Shown here in pieces: positions 1 to 9,313 of a DNA stretch of 64,000 bases. Source of the stretch: JAFCUW01 sp049898325 (GTDB lineage Bacteria; Pseudomonadota; Gammaproteobacteria; Burkholderiales; Burkholderiaceae_D). Under the pieces are notes generated by a model. That model ran no database searches. It worked only from the letters and a program-made list of their open reading frames with translations, and had not been told where the DNA came from. Within the stretch, counting starts at the first letter, position 1; each line of letters starts with the position of its first letter. The DNA is taken from assembly GCF_049898325.1 (NCBI RefSeq), contig NZ_JAFCXL010000017.1, positions 65,460-129,459 on the forward strand. The letters are read 5' to 3'. Made by a program: the position numbers and the translations under genes.

Positions 1-90
1 CCTCACTCTGGTAAAATAGTTGGCTCAGCGCCGCCGGTTCCCGCCGCCGGCGTGCCGCTTTCCCGTTCCACGACCTGACCTATTCGACCC

Positions 91-2088
91 ATGAAACCTA
101 TGCAAACCACTACCAAGATGGCCAACGCAATCCGCGCTTTGGCAATGGACGCTGTCCAGAAAGCCAACTCCGGCCACCCTGGCATGCCAATGGGCATGGC
201 CGACATCGCCGTGGCGCTGTGGGATGGGCATTACAAGCACAATCCGGCCAACCCGTCATGGGCCAACCGCGACCGCTTCCTGTTGTCGAACGGTCATGGC
301 TCGATGCTCCATTACGCGCTGCTGCACCTGTCCGGCTACGAGCTGAGCATGGACGACCTGCGCGCCTTCCGCCAGTTGCACTCGAAAACCCCGGGCCACC
401 CGGAAGTGGACGTCACCCCCGGCATCGAAACGACCACGGGCCCGCTGGGCCAGGGCCTGGCCAACGCGGTCGGCATGGCGCTGGCTGAATCGCTGCTGGC
501 GGCTGAATTCAACAAGCCGGGCCTCGACGTGGTCGACCACACCACCTATGCCTTCCTGGGCGACGGTTGCCTGATGGAAGGCATCTCGCACGAAGTGTGC
601 TCGCTGGCCGGCACCCTGGGCTTGAACAAGCTGATCTGCCTGTATGACGACAACGGCATCTCGATCGACGGCAAAGTCGAAGGCTGGTTCACCGACGACA
701 CCCCGGGCCGCTTCGAAGCGTATGGCTGGAACGTCATCCGCGCGGTCGACGGCCACGACGTCGCCGCTGTCGCCGCCGCCATCGCCCTGGCGCGCCAGGC
801 CAGCAAACCCACCCTGATCTGCTGCAAGACCATCATCGGCAAGGGGTCGCCCAACCTGCAGGGCGGCGACAAGGTGCACGGCGCCGCGCTGGGCGAGACC
901 GAAGTCGCTGCCGTGCGCGCCTACCTGCACTGGGACGCTGCGCCGTTCGAGATTCCTGCCGATGTCTACGCTGCCTGGGACGCGAAAGTTGCCGGCGCCG
1001 CCGCCGAAAGCGCATGGAACGCCACCTTCGCCACCTACCGCGCCCAGTTCCCCGCCCAGGCGGCCGAGCTGGAACGCCGTATGGCCGGCAACTTGCCCGA
1101 CAATTTCGAGTCCACCTTGGCCGCGGCGATCGCCACCTGCGTCGACAAGAAAGAAAACATTGCCACCCGCAAGGCCAGCCAGAACGCCATCCAGGCGCTG
1201 GCGCCCGTGCTGCCCGAGTTCCTGGGCGGTTCGGCCGATCTGACCAGCTCGAACCTGACCAACTGGAAAGAAAGCGTCAACGTCCGTTCCGGCAAGCCGG
1301 GCAACCATATCAATTACGGCGTGCGCGAATTCGGCATGAGCGCCATCATGAACGGCATCGCCCTGCACGGCGGCTACATTCCGTTCGGCGCGACCTTCCT
1401 CACCTTCTCCGACTACAGCCGCAATGCCCTGCGCATGGCCGCGCTGATGAAACGGCGTTCGATCTTCGTGTTCACCCACGATTCGATCGGCCTGGGCGAA
1501 GACGGCCCCACCCACCAGTCGGTCGAGCACGTCTCGTCCCTGCGCCTGATCCCCCAACTCGACAACTGGCGTCCGTGCGACACCGTCGAGTCGGCTGTCG
1601 CCTGGGGTGCGGCCGTGCGCCGCCATAACGGCCCGTCGACCCTGATCTTCTCGCGCCAGAACCTGCCCTACCAGGAGCGCACGGCGCAGCAGATCGCCGA
1701 CATCGCCCGCGGCGGCTACGTGCTGCAAGATGCCGCCGGTGCCAGGATCATCCTGATCGCCACCGGTTCCGAAATCGAGCTGGCGGTCAAGGCCGCCGCC
1801 GCGCTGACGGCGCAAGGCGTGGCCGTGCGCGTGGTGTCGATGCCGTCGACCGACGTGTTCGACCGCCAGGATGCTGCCTACAAGGCCAGCGTGCTCACGC
1901 GCGGCGTGCCGCGGGTGGCGATCGAAGCGGGTGTGACGGACTTCTGGTACAAATACGTGGGTCTCGAAGGCGCCGTGGTGGGCATCGACAGCTTCGGCGA
2001 ATCGGCCCCTGCACCCGAGTTGTTCAAGCATTTCGGCTTTACCGTCGACAACGTCGTGGCCAAGGCCATGATCGTGTTGGCCCAATAA
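91..2088 (+). CDS. tkt: Transketolase
   Basis: Thiamine-diphosphate enzyme that moves two-carbon ketol units between sugar phosphates in the pentose phosphate pathway and Calvin-type rearrangements; cytoplasmic. The 665-residue length matches the family. Visible signatures are the N-terminal NSGHPGMPMGMAD segment, LSNGHGSMLHYALLH, the ThDP/Mg motif GDGCLMEGISHE, and GEDGPTHQSVEH near residues 470-480 in the pyrimidine-binding domain. The start is either ATG 91 or ATG 100; neither has a clear Shine-Dalgarno site. A TAAAAT hexamer at 12-17 could be a -10 element, but the promoter lies at the window edge. GAPDH follows 72 bases downstream on the same strand, so the two glycolytic/pentose enzymes are probably co-transcribed. 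Confidence 0.97.
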   Translation: MKPMQTTTKMANAIRALAMDAVQKANSGHPGMPMGMADIAVALWDGHYKHNPANPSWANRDRFLLSNGHGSMLHYALLHLSGYELSMDDLRAFRQLHSKTPGHPEVDVTPGIETTTGPLGQGLANAVGMALAESLLAAEFNKPGLDVVDHTTYAFLGDGCLMEGISHEVCSLAGTLGLNKLICLYDDNGISIDGKVEGWFTDDTPGRFEAYGWNVIRAVDGHDVAAVAAAIALARQASKPTLICCKTIIGKGSPNLQGGDKVHGAALGETEVAAVRAYLHWDAAPFEIPADVYAAWDAKVAGAAAESAWNATFATYRAQFPAQAAELERRMAGNLPDNFESTLAAAIATCVDKKENIATRKASQNAIQALAPVLPEFLGGSADLTSSNLTNWKESVNVRSGKPGNHINYGVREFGMSAIMNGIALHGGYIPFGATFLTFSDYSRNALRMAALMKRRSIFVFTHDSIGLGEDGPTHQSVEHVSSLRLIPQLDNWRPCDTVESAVAWGAAVRRHNGPSTLIFSRQNLPYQERTAQQIADIARGGYVLQDAAGARIILIATGSEIELAVKAAAALTAQGVAVRVVSMPSTDVFDRQDAAYKASVLTRGVPRVAIEAGVTDFWYKYVGLEGAVVGIDSFGESAPAPELFKHFGFTVDNVVAKAMIVLAQ

Positions 2089-2160
2089 AACAAGAGCGGC
2101 CGCGGCCGGCCCGTCCGGTCAGTGGCCTATAAAACGGTTTTTATTACTGAGGAGCAGAAA

Positions 2161-3174
2161 ATGACGATCAAAGTTGCCATCAATGGCTATGGCCGTATCG
2201 GCCGCAACGTGTTGCGCGCTTTCTACGAGGGCGGCAAGAAACAGGACATCCAGATCGTTGCCATCAACGACCTGGGCGACGCCAAGTCGAATGCCCACCT
2301 GACCCGCTATGACACCGCCCACGGCAAGTTTCCCGGCACCGTCACCGTCGATGGCGACAATATGATCGTCAACGGCGATCCGATCCGCGTGTTCGCCCAG
2401 CGTAACCCCGCTGAAATTCCATGGGGCGAGCTCGGCGTCGACGTCGTGCTCGAGTGCACGGGCTTTTTCACCACCAAGGAAAAGGCTTCGGCCCACCTCA
2501 AGGGCGGCGCCAAAAAGGTCATCATCTCGGCCCCGGGCGGCAAGGATGTCGACGCCACCATCGTCTACGGTGTCAACCAGGACGTGCTCAAGGCCACCGA
2601 CACGGTCATCTCGAACGCCTCCTGCACCACCAACTGCCTGGCACCGCTGGTCAAGCCCCTCAACGACGCCATCGGCATCGAAACGGGCCTGATGACCACC
2701 ATCCACGCCTACACCAACGACCAGGTCCTGTCGGACGTCATGCACGAAGACTTGCGCCGCGCCCGTTCGGCCACGATGAGCATGATCCCCACCAAGACCG
2801 GCGCTGCCGCCGCGGTGGGCCTGGTGCTGCCGGAACTCAATGGCAAGCTGGACGGTTTCGCCATCCGCGTGCCGACCATCAATGTCTCGCTGGTCGACCT
2901 CACCTTCATCGCCAAGCGCGACACGACGGTCGAGGAAGTGAACGCACTGATGGAAAAAGCCGCTGCCGAAGGTCCCCTGAAGGGCATCCTGACGTACCAG
3001 ACCGAACCGCTGGTATCGATCGACTTCAACCATAACCCGGCCTCGTCGAATTTCGATTCGACCCTGACCAAGGTGTCGGGCCGCCTGGTCAAGGTGTCGT
3101 CGTGGTACGACAATGAGTGGGGTTTCTCGAACCGCATGCTCGACACCACCGTGGCACTGATGAACGCCAAGTAA
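2161..3174 (+). CDS. gap: Glyceraldehyde-3-phosphate dehydrogenase, type I
   Basis: NAD-dependent oxidation and phosphorylation of glyceraldehyde 3-phosphate to 1,3-bisphosphoglycerate, in glycolysis and gluconeogenesis. The protein is 337 residues, the usual length. It opens with the Rossmann motif INGYGRIGRNVLRA and carries the catalytic cysteine in SNASCTTNCLAP (about residue 155). The C-terminal SWYDNEWGFSNRM is also typical. An upstream in-frame ATG at 2122 exists, but the start at 2161 is preceded by GAGGAG at 2149-2154, and MTIKVAINGYGRIG is the normal family N-terminus. It sits directly after transketolase and is followed by a strong intrinsic terminator. Confidence 0.97.
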   Translation: MTIKVAINGYGRIGRNVLRAFYEGGKKQDIQIVAINDLGDAKSNAHLTRYDTAHGKFPGTVTVDGDNMIVNGDPIRVFAQRNPAEIPWGELGVDVVLECTGFFTTKEKASAHLKGGAKKVIISAPGGKDVDATIVYGVNQDVLKATDTVISNASCTTNCLAPLVKPLNDAIGIETGLMTTIHAYTNDQVLSDVMHEDLRRARSATMSMIPTKTGAAAAVGLVLPELNGKLDGFAIRVPTINVSLVDLTFIAKRDTTVEEVNALMEKAAAEGPLKGILTYQTEPLVSIDFNHNPASSNFDSTLTKVSGRLVKVSSWYDNEWGFSNRMLDTTVALMNAK

Positions 3175-3192
3175 GCGTCGCGCTGGCCAATC

Positions 3193-3219
3193 AACCCGGA
3201 CTGCGGTCCGGGTTTTTTT
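3193..3219 (+). terminator. Intrinsic terminator after gap
   Basis: A 9-bp perfect stem (AACCCGGAC / GTCCGGGTT) with a TGCG loop is followed by a run of T. It lies 19 bases past the GAPDH stop codon. Confidence 0.9.
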
Positions 3220-3439
3220 ACGCCTGTGCAAACTGGTCTTCAATTGTAAAATGGTTTAGGCATTTTGCATAAAATAACAACACATTTCGTGACATTTCCA
3301 CTAATTAGTCAGCGCGATCTTTACGAAAATTAACATCCTGTGCGATTCTTCTCCCCCTGCGTACTTACTGCGCAGGCAGACGACGACGGTGTAGTCGCTT
3401 ACTCGACAAGACCGAGAATAATTTTCACAGGGGAATTTT

Positions 3440-6292
3440 TTGAATCACAAGTTTTTACTCAAGCATAGTGTTGTAGCAGTTGCACTGACGATGGCATCGT
3501 CGCAGTTCGTCCAGGCCCAGGAAGCCGCGCAGCCCATCACCAAGGTCACCATCACTGGCTCGAACATCAAGCGCGCCGAAAAAGAAGGTACTTCGCCGGT
3601 CGAAGTGATGACCGCCAAGCAGATCGCCGCCACCGGCGCCAGCACGGTCCAGGACTTGCTGCACTCGATCCCCGCCTTCGGTTCGGGCTCGTCGATCGAC
3701 GTCGTCGACGGCAGTTTCTCGAAAGGCGCTTCGACCGCCTCGCTGCGCGGTCTCGGTTCGTCCTCCACCCTGATCCTGTTGAACGGCCGTCGCATCACCG
3801 CGTCCGCCTACGCCGACCCGAACCAGGGCAAATCGGCCGTGTATGACCTCAACACGATTCCCATTTCCGCCATCGAGCGCGTGGAAATCTTCAAGGACGG
3901 CGCGTCGGCCGTCTACGGTTCCGACGCCATCGCCGGCGTGGTCAACTTCATCACCAAGTCCGAATACAAGGGCGCCCAACTGTCGGCCAACTATTCCGGC
4001 AACGGCAAGAATGAATTCAACCGCAAGGCCGTCAACGGCATCTTCGGTTTCGGCGACCTGAACAAGGACCGCTACAACGTCTTCGTCAGCGCCGATATCG
4101 CCGAGCGGGGCCGCACCATGATCAGCGACGTCGATGCAATCGACAAGACGCGCCTGGCCGCCATCAACAACCGCTTGAATCCCTTGTCGAGCAACTTGAG
4201 CGACCAGGCCTTCTTCTACCGCGAGCGCACCCCCAATCTGCGCAATTTTGCCAACAGCTACGCCTTGCGCGCCGACGTCATCAACCGCACCAATTGCCCG
4301 ACCGGCAACCAGGTCACCGGTGACATGGCCGCCAACAATCTGCTGGCCACCTCGACCCTGGTCGGCCGCACGTTCTGTAACTTCAACCTGAACGACTACA
4401 CCGAAGCACAGGGCACCGGCAAGGACTACAACGTGCTCTCGCGCGCGACCATCCAGTTGTCGCCGGACGTGCAGTCGTTCACCGAATTCGGTTACAGCCG
4501 CTCGGACCGCGACTACCTGGGCGCGCCGCGCTCGTTCCAGAGCACCTCGCCGAGCACCGTGTTCTCGACCGGCGCCGCGCAGGACTTCCAGATCATCCTG
4601 CCAATCGGTCACCCGGACAATCCATTCCCGACCTCGCGTTCGGCCGTTGGCCTGCGCATGAACGCCAAGGGCGGTTCGGACAACAAGAACGAAACCGTGC
4701 GCCTGGTCACCGGTCTGAAGGGCACCACCGGCGCCTTCGACTGGGAAACGGCGGCCATGTACAACCGCAATGAGCGCACCGAGAACTACTTCGGCCTGCT
4801 GTACCGCCCGACCCTGGCGCGCATCATGACGGAAAACCGGACCCTGGCAGCGACCCTGGCCGATCCGACCTCGACCGCCACCGTCACCAACCGCAATTTC
4901 TCGCAGGTCGTCCAGCTCGACGCCAAGGCCTCCACCACCATCGGCAAGCTCCCTGGTGGCGATATCGGCCTGGCCTTCGGTGTTGAAGGACGCCAGGAAA
5001 AAATCGGCCTGACCCCCGACGTGCTGACCCAGCGCGGCGACATCGTCGGCCTGGCCAACTCGGCCATCGACGGCAGCCGCAAGGTCTATTCGGCCTTCGT
5101 CGAAACCCGCACGCCGTTCGCCAAGACGTTCGAAATGGACTTCGCCGCCCGTTACGACAAGTACCCGAACGACAAGAGCTTCGTGCCGAAAGTGGGCGCC
5201 AAGTGGGACATCAGCCCGATGGCCACCGTGCGCGGCACCTTCGCCCGCGGTTTCCGTGCGCCAGCGCTGATCCAGGTCTCGCCAGGCGGCGTCCAGTCGT
5301 TCTCGACCGTGACTGACACGGCCCGTTGCCCCGATGGTGTCAAGCCGCTGACCGGCGCCGACCAGGTCGATTGCTCGAAAGGTATTTCCAGCTTGTCCGC
5401 CGGCACCCCCGGCCTGGCCCCGGAAAAATCGAAGAGCTACTCGCTGGGCCTGATCCTGGCGCCAACCCGCGACATCGACGTGCTGATCGACTACTACAAC
5501 ATCCGCAAAGAGCAGGAAACGGCTTTGCTGAGCGCCCAGTACGTGATCGATCACCCGGACCTGTACCCAGGTGCGGCCGTGCGCGCCACCAACGTCGGTT
5601 CCCTGCTGGTCGATGGCAGCGGCAAGCCGATCCCGGGCACCGGTCCTTTGACCGCTGTCAACCGTTCCTACGTCAACCAGGGCAGCACGCAAGTGTCGGG
5701 CCTGGCGTTCGAAGTTGCCATGCGCAAGTCGCTGGGCGACCAGGGCACCCTGTCGGGCAAGCTGAACTGGGAATACGTCATTGACTACACCCGCGCCGAG
5801 CGCCCGGGTGAGGCGGAAGCGAATGCGGCCGGCACCGCCGGCGGTATCTCGGACTGGGCCACCAGCGTGGGCGACATTCCCCGCAACCGTGGTTCGTACA
5901 CCCTGAACTGGACGCGCGGCGTGCACGCCCTGAGCGGTTCGGTCGACTACGTCGGTCCCGTGTCGCTGCTGCGCCGTTCGGAAAACACCAACGTCTACGC
6001 GGTGCCATACTGCCATTACGGCGTCGGTCAGCCAAGCACGGCCTACCAGTTGGGTGGCCTGGCGAAATTCAGCGACTACTCGAACGGTACCTGCGGCGTC
6101 AACAGCTGGACCACCTTCGGTATGTCGTACACCTACACGGGCGTGAAAAACCTGTCGGTCAACTTCAACATCCGCAACCTGCTCGACACGGCAGCGCCGT
6201 ACGATCCACGTTACGCGGTGGGCGGTTACAACACCCAGCTGCATAACGGCTATGGCCGCTTCTTCAAGCTGAGCGCGACCTACACGTTTTAA
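3440..6292 (+). CDS. TonB-dependent outer-membrane receptor
   Basis: Ligand-gated outer-membrane transporter, powered by TonB-ExbB-ExbD. The 950-residue protein has a signal peptide (residues 1 to about 26, ending FVQAQ) and a plug domain at about 40-165 with SLRGLGSSSTLILLNGRR and IERVEIFKDGASAVYGSDA. A long beta-barrel follows, ending in aromatic Phe (KLSATYTF), as expected for BAM-dependent assembly. The start is TTG 3440, with GGGGA about 6 bases upstream and no better ATG. The plug closely resembles those of the receptors at 16771 and 21254. This subclass is often labelled as iron or oligosaccharide receptors; nothing here identifies the substrate. It is monocistronic, between two terminators. 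Confidence 0.95.
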   Translation: MNHKFLLKHSVVAVALTMASSQFVQAQEAAQPITKVTITGSNIKRAEKEGTSPVEVMTAKQIAATGASTVQDLLHSIPAFGSGSSIDVVDGSFSKGASTASLRGLGSSSTLILLNGRRITASAYADPNQGKSAVYDLNTIPISAIERVEIFKDGASAVYGSDAIAGVVNFITKSEYKGAQLSANYSGNGKNEFNRKAVNGIFGFGDLNKDRYNVFVSADIAERGRTMISDVDAIDKTRLAAINNRLNPLSSNLSDQAFFYRERTPNLRNFANSYALRADVINRTNCPTGNQVTGDMAANNLLATSTLVGRTFCNFNLNDYTEAQGTGKDYNVLSRATIQLSPDVQSFTEFGYSRSDRDYLGAPRSFQSTSPSTVFSTGAAQDFQIILPIGHPDNPFPTSRSAVGLRMNAKGGSDNKNETVRLVTGLKGTTGAFDWETAAMYNRNERTENYFGLLYRPTLARIMTENRTLAATLADPTSTATVTNRNFSQVVQLDAKASTTIGKLPGGDIGLAFGVEGRQEKIGLTPDVLTQRGDIVGLANSAIDGSRKVYSAFVETRTPFAKTFEMDFAARYDKYPNDKSFVPKVGAKWDISPMATVRGTFARGFRAPALIQVSPGGVQSFSTVTDTARCPDGVKPLTGADQVDCSKGISSLSAGTPGLAPEKSKSYSLGLILAPTRDIDVLIDYYNIRKEQETALLSAQYVIDHPDLYPGAAVRATNVGSLLVDGSGKPIPGTGPLTAVNRSYVNQGSTQVSGLAFEVAMRKSLGDQGTLSGKLNWEYVIDYTRAERPGEAEANAAGTAGGISDWATSVGDIPRNRGSYTLNWTRGVHALSGSVDYVGPVSLLRRSENTNVYAVPYCHYGVGQPSTAYQLGGLAKFSDYSNGTCGVNSWTTFGMSYTYTGVKNLSVNFNIRNLLDTAAPYDPRYAVGGYNTQLHNGYGRFFKLSATYTF

Positions 6293-6316
6293 GTTGCCGC
6301 AGTTGTAGTGCCATCG

Positions 6317-6350
6317 AAAGCCGCCCGCAGTTCCGGGGCGGCTTTTTTCA
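6317..6350. terminator. Bidirectional intrinsic terminator between convergent genes
   Basis: A 10-bp perfect stem AAAGCCGCCC / GGGCGGCTTT with a 9-base loop and a T run on the plus strand. It separates the TonB receptor from convergent glnE. The A-rich 5' arm gives a shorter U run on the minus strand. Confidence 0.85.
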
Positions 6351-6358
6351 TGGCCCGT

Positions 6359-9127
6359 TCAGTCCGCCGCGCCGAACATCGCCTGCCACAGCGCCGTCAC
6401 CGCCTGCGCGTGACCGGCCACCAGCGCCGGCGCCACCCGCGCATTGTCCTGGCCCTGCAGGCGCACCTGGTGTTGCAGGCGGCGCATGGCGCGGTAGGCG
6501 TCGGCCACCGCCAGCGCAAGGGCAGGATCGATCAGGCCCAGTTCGCCGCAGGTTTTCAGCAGGGCGATGTTGCCGCTGTTGGCGGTCAGCCGGGGCCAGG
6601 CGTGGGCGTGGCGCAGCACCAGGTACTGCACCATGAATTCGATGTCGATCATGCCGCCGGCGCCCTGCTTGAGGTCGAAGCCGCTGCCGGGCGCCTGCGC
6701 CTTGTGCATGCGCGCGCGCATGGCCAGCACTTCCTGGCGCAGCAGCGTGTCGTCGCGCTCGCGCATCAGCACCAGTTGCCGAATCTGTTCGAAGCGCGCG
6801 CCGATGGCGGCGTCGCCGGCGCAAAAACGGGCCCGCGTGAGCGCCTGGTGCTCCCACACCCAGGCCGCGCTGGTCTGGTAGCGCTCGAAGGCGGACAGCG
6901 AGGACACCAGCATGCCGGAGGCGCCGTCCGGGCGCAGCGCGGTGTCGATGTCGAACAGGATGCCGGCCGAGGTGTGCGCCGTCATCCAGGTGATGAAGCG
7001 CTGGGCCAGCCGGGCATAGTGGGCGGCGGCCTCCTGGTCGTCGTCGTCGAACAGGAAAATGACGTCGAGATCGGAGACATAACCGAGTTCCTTGCCGCCC
7101 AGCTTGCCGTAGGCGATCACGGCGAAGCGGGGCACCTCGCGGTGCCGCCTGGCCACGGTCAGCCAGGCCGCCTTGATGGTGGCCTCGACGATCAGGTCGG
7201 CCAGCGCCGACAGGTAGTCGGCCAGGCGCTCGACCGACAATTCGCCGGCCAGGTCCAGCGCCAGCAGGCGAAACAGCTGGGCGTGGTGGAAGTCGCGCAG
7301 GATGTCCATCTGCCGCTCGGTGTCGCCGGCGGCGCCGTCGAGCTGGCCCTGCAGTTCGGCCGCCAATGCCGGGCAATCGGGGCCGGCACCGCTCACCCGG
7401 TCGTCGAGCAGTTCGTCGAGCAGGATCGGGTGCTGCGACAGGAACGTGGCGGCCCAACCGGACGCGTTCATCATGCGAATGACGCGCTCGAGCGTGTGCG
7501 GGTATTCGGTCAGCAGCGACAGGTAGGAGGCGCGCCGCGCCACCGCCTCGAAAAAGTCGAGCAGGCGCGCCAGCGTGGCGCCGTGGCGGCCCACCCCGGC
7601 TTCCTTGATGACGCGCGCGATCAGGGGCAGGGCGGCGTTGAGCAGGGCCAGCAGCCTGGTGCGGCTCGCTTCCGGCATCGCCTGCAGGCGCGGCGCGTGC
7701 CAGGTCGCCATCAGGCGGCGGGCGGCGGCGCCGGCCTCGTCAAAGCCCAGGCCGGCCAGGCGCGCTTCGATCGCCGCCAGGTTGTCGATGTCGGCCTCGC
7801 CGCCGCTCGAGTGCAGCTGCATGCTCTCTTCGCCGTCTTCGCTGCCGGCGACCTTCTCGCTGAAGATGGCGTCGAACTGGGCGGCCACGAAGCGGCGGTG
7901 GCCGTCCAGCTGCGCCAGCAGGGTGGCCGCGTCCGCCAGGCCCATCATGGTGGCCAGCAGGGCGCGTTCCGCCTCGCCACCGGGCACCGTGTGGGTCTGG
8001 GCATCGTCGCGGTATTGCAGGCGGTGCTCGAGATTGCGCAGGAAGGTGTAGGCGTCGAGCAGGGTGCCGACGGTGTCGCGCGGCAGCAGTTCCTTCTCGG
8101 CCAGCACCGCCAGCGTGGCGCGGGTGGAGCGATCGCGCAGGGCGGCGTCGCGGCCGCCCCGGATCAGCTGGAACACCTGGGCCAGAAATTCGATCTCGCG
8201 GATGCCACCGCGGCCCAGCTTGACGTTGTTGCTGCGGTCCGGGTGCAAGCGTTCCTGGCGGTCGACTTCGGCGCGGATCTGGCCGTGCATGGTGCGGATG
8301 GCGTCGATCACGCCGAAATCGAGGTAACGGCGGTACACGAACGGGCGCACGATGGCGTCGAGGGCGGCGATGTCGGCCGCCGTGCCGGTGACGGCGCGCG
8401 CCTTGACCCAGGCGTAGCGCTCCCATTCGCGGCCCTGGACGATCAGGTAGTGCTCGACCATCGACAGGCTGGCCACCAGCGGGCCAGAGTTGCCGTTCGG
8501 CCGCAAGGCCATGTCGACGCGGAACACGAAACCGTCTTCGATCACTTCAGACAGGGAGGCAATCAGTTTTTTGCCCAGCCGGCTGAAAAACTCGTGGTTC
8601 GACAGGGGGCGCTGGCCGGCGCCGGCGGCGCAGTCGCCGTCTTCCGGATAGACAAAGATCAGGTCGATGTCGGACGAGACATTGAGTTCGCCGCCGCCTT
8701 GCTTGCCCATCGCCAATACCATCAGTTGCTGGGGCAGGCCCGATTCGGCGCCCGTCGGCATGCCGTGCTGGGCCACCATCTCGTCCATCAGGGGCGCCAG
8801 CGCGCAGGCGATGGCGAAGTCGGCCAGCGCCGTCATCGTCGCCACCACCTCGGCCAGGTCGGCCTGGCCGGCCAGGTCGCGCTCGATGAGCGTGCACACG
8901 ACCAGGTTGCGCAGGCGCCGCAGGCCGCGTGGCAAGGGCAAGGGCGCGGCGCCCGCATCCCGTTCACGCTGCAGTTCCGCGCCGAAATCGCAGCGTTCGA
9001 GCGATAATTGGGCCAGGGCGCTCAGGCGCGCGGCGCGCGCGGGGTCGGCCGCCAGCCAGCGTTGGTAAAAGTGCGAATAACTGGCGGGATCGACAAGGTG
9101 CGGGGCTGCGTGCGGGGCTGCGTTCAT
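6359..9127 (-). CDS. glnE: Bifunctional glutamine synthetase adenylyltransferase/adenylyl-removing enzyme
   Basis: Adds AMP to, or phosphorolytically removes it from, glutamine synthetase subunits in response to PII and glutamine, so it controls nitrogen assimilation. The 922-residue protein has the family's duplicated layout. A first nucleotidyltransferase motif, GGGELNVSSDIDLIF, lies near residues 144-158. A second, GGKELGYVSDLDVIF, lies near residues 676-690. Each carries the DxD metal ligands. The regions between match the GlnD PII-uridylyltransferase-like helical domains of this family. The start is ATG at 9127 (MNAAPHAAPHLVDP). It is divergent from yhdP, sharing an intergenic region of about 190 bases. 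No glnA or glnB lies in the window. Confidence 0.97.
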   Translation of the reverse strand: MNAAPHAAPHLVDPASYSHFYQRWLAADPARAARLSALAQLSLERCDFGAELQRERDAGAAPLPLPRGLRRLRNLVVCTLIERDLAGQADLAEVVATMTALADFAIACALAPLMDEMVAQHGMPTGAESGLPQQLMVLAMGKQGGGELNVSSDIDLIFVYPEDGDCAAGAGQRPLSNHEFFSRLGKKLIASLSEVIEDGFVFRVDMALRPNGNSGPLVASLSMVEHYLIVQGREWERYAWVKARAVTGTAADIAALDAIVRPFVYRRYLDFGVIDAIRTMHGQIRAEVDRQERLHPDRSNNVKLGRGGIREIEFLAQVFQLIRGGRDAALRDRSTRATLAVLAEKELLPRDTVGTLLDAYTFLRNLEHRLQYRDDAQTHTVPGGEAERALLATMMGLADAATLLAQLDGHRRFVAAQFDAIFSEKVAGSEDGEESMQLHSSGGEADIDNLAAIEARLAGLGFDEAGAAARRLMATWHAPRLQAMPEASRTRLLALLNAALPLIARVIKEAGVGRHGATLARLLDFFEAVARRASYLSLLTEYPHTLERVIRMMNASGWAATFLSQHPILLDELLDDRVSGAGPDCPALAAELQGQLDGAAGDTERQMDILRDFHHAQLFRLLALDLAGELSVERLADYLSALADLIVEATIKAAWLTVARRHREVPRFAVIAYGKLGGKELGYVSDLDVIFLFDDDDQEAAAHYARLAQRFITWMTAHTSAGILFDIDTALRPDGASGMLVSSLSAFERYQTSAAWVWEHQALTRARFCAGDAAIGARFEQIRQLVLMRERDDTLLRQEVLAMRARMHKAQAPGSGFDLKQGAGGMIDIEFMVQYLVLRHAHAWPRLTANSGNIALLKTCGELGLIDPALALAVADAYRAMRRLQHQVRLQGQDNARVAPALVAGHAQAVTALWQAMFGAAD

Positions 9128-9313
9128 GGGAGGCGGGGCGCTTATTTACGGTTGAGGGAGAGGCACGGTCGATAGCGCGGTCGTACGCAAGCGCCAGCTT
9201 CATCAATGGCGCTTCTGCCGGCCGGGCGATGCGGTAAAATTGCGACCGTGCTTGCAGCAGAACGATGGTAAGCCAGGCGGCGGCGTTGGCGCAAGCGCGC
9301 CGCCCGCACCACA

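Noticed and set aside
3455..6244. 929-codon minus-strand frame opposite the first TonB receptor
   Set aside because: Antisense to a gene with signal peptide, plug and barrel motifs; GC-rich third positions keep this frame open.
6308..9007. 899-codon open frame on the plus strand opposite glnE
   Set aside because: Composition-driven shadow; glnE motifs are unambiguous on the minus strand and this frame shows no domain.
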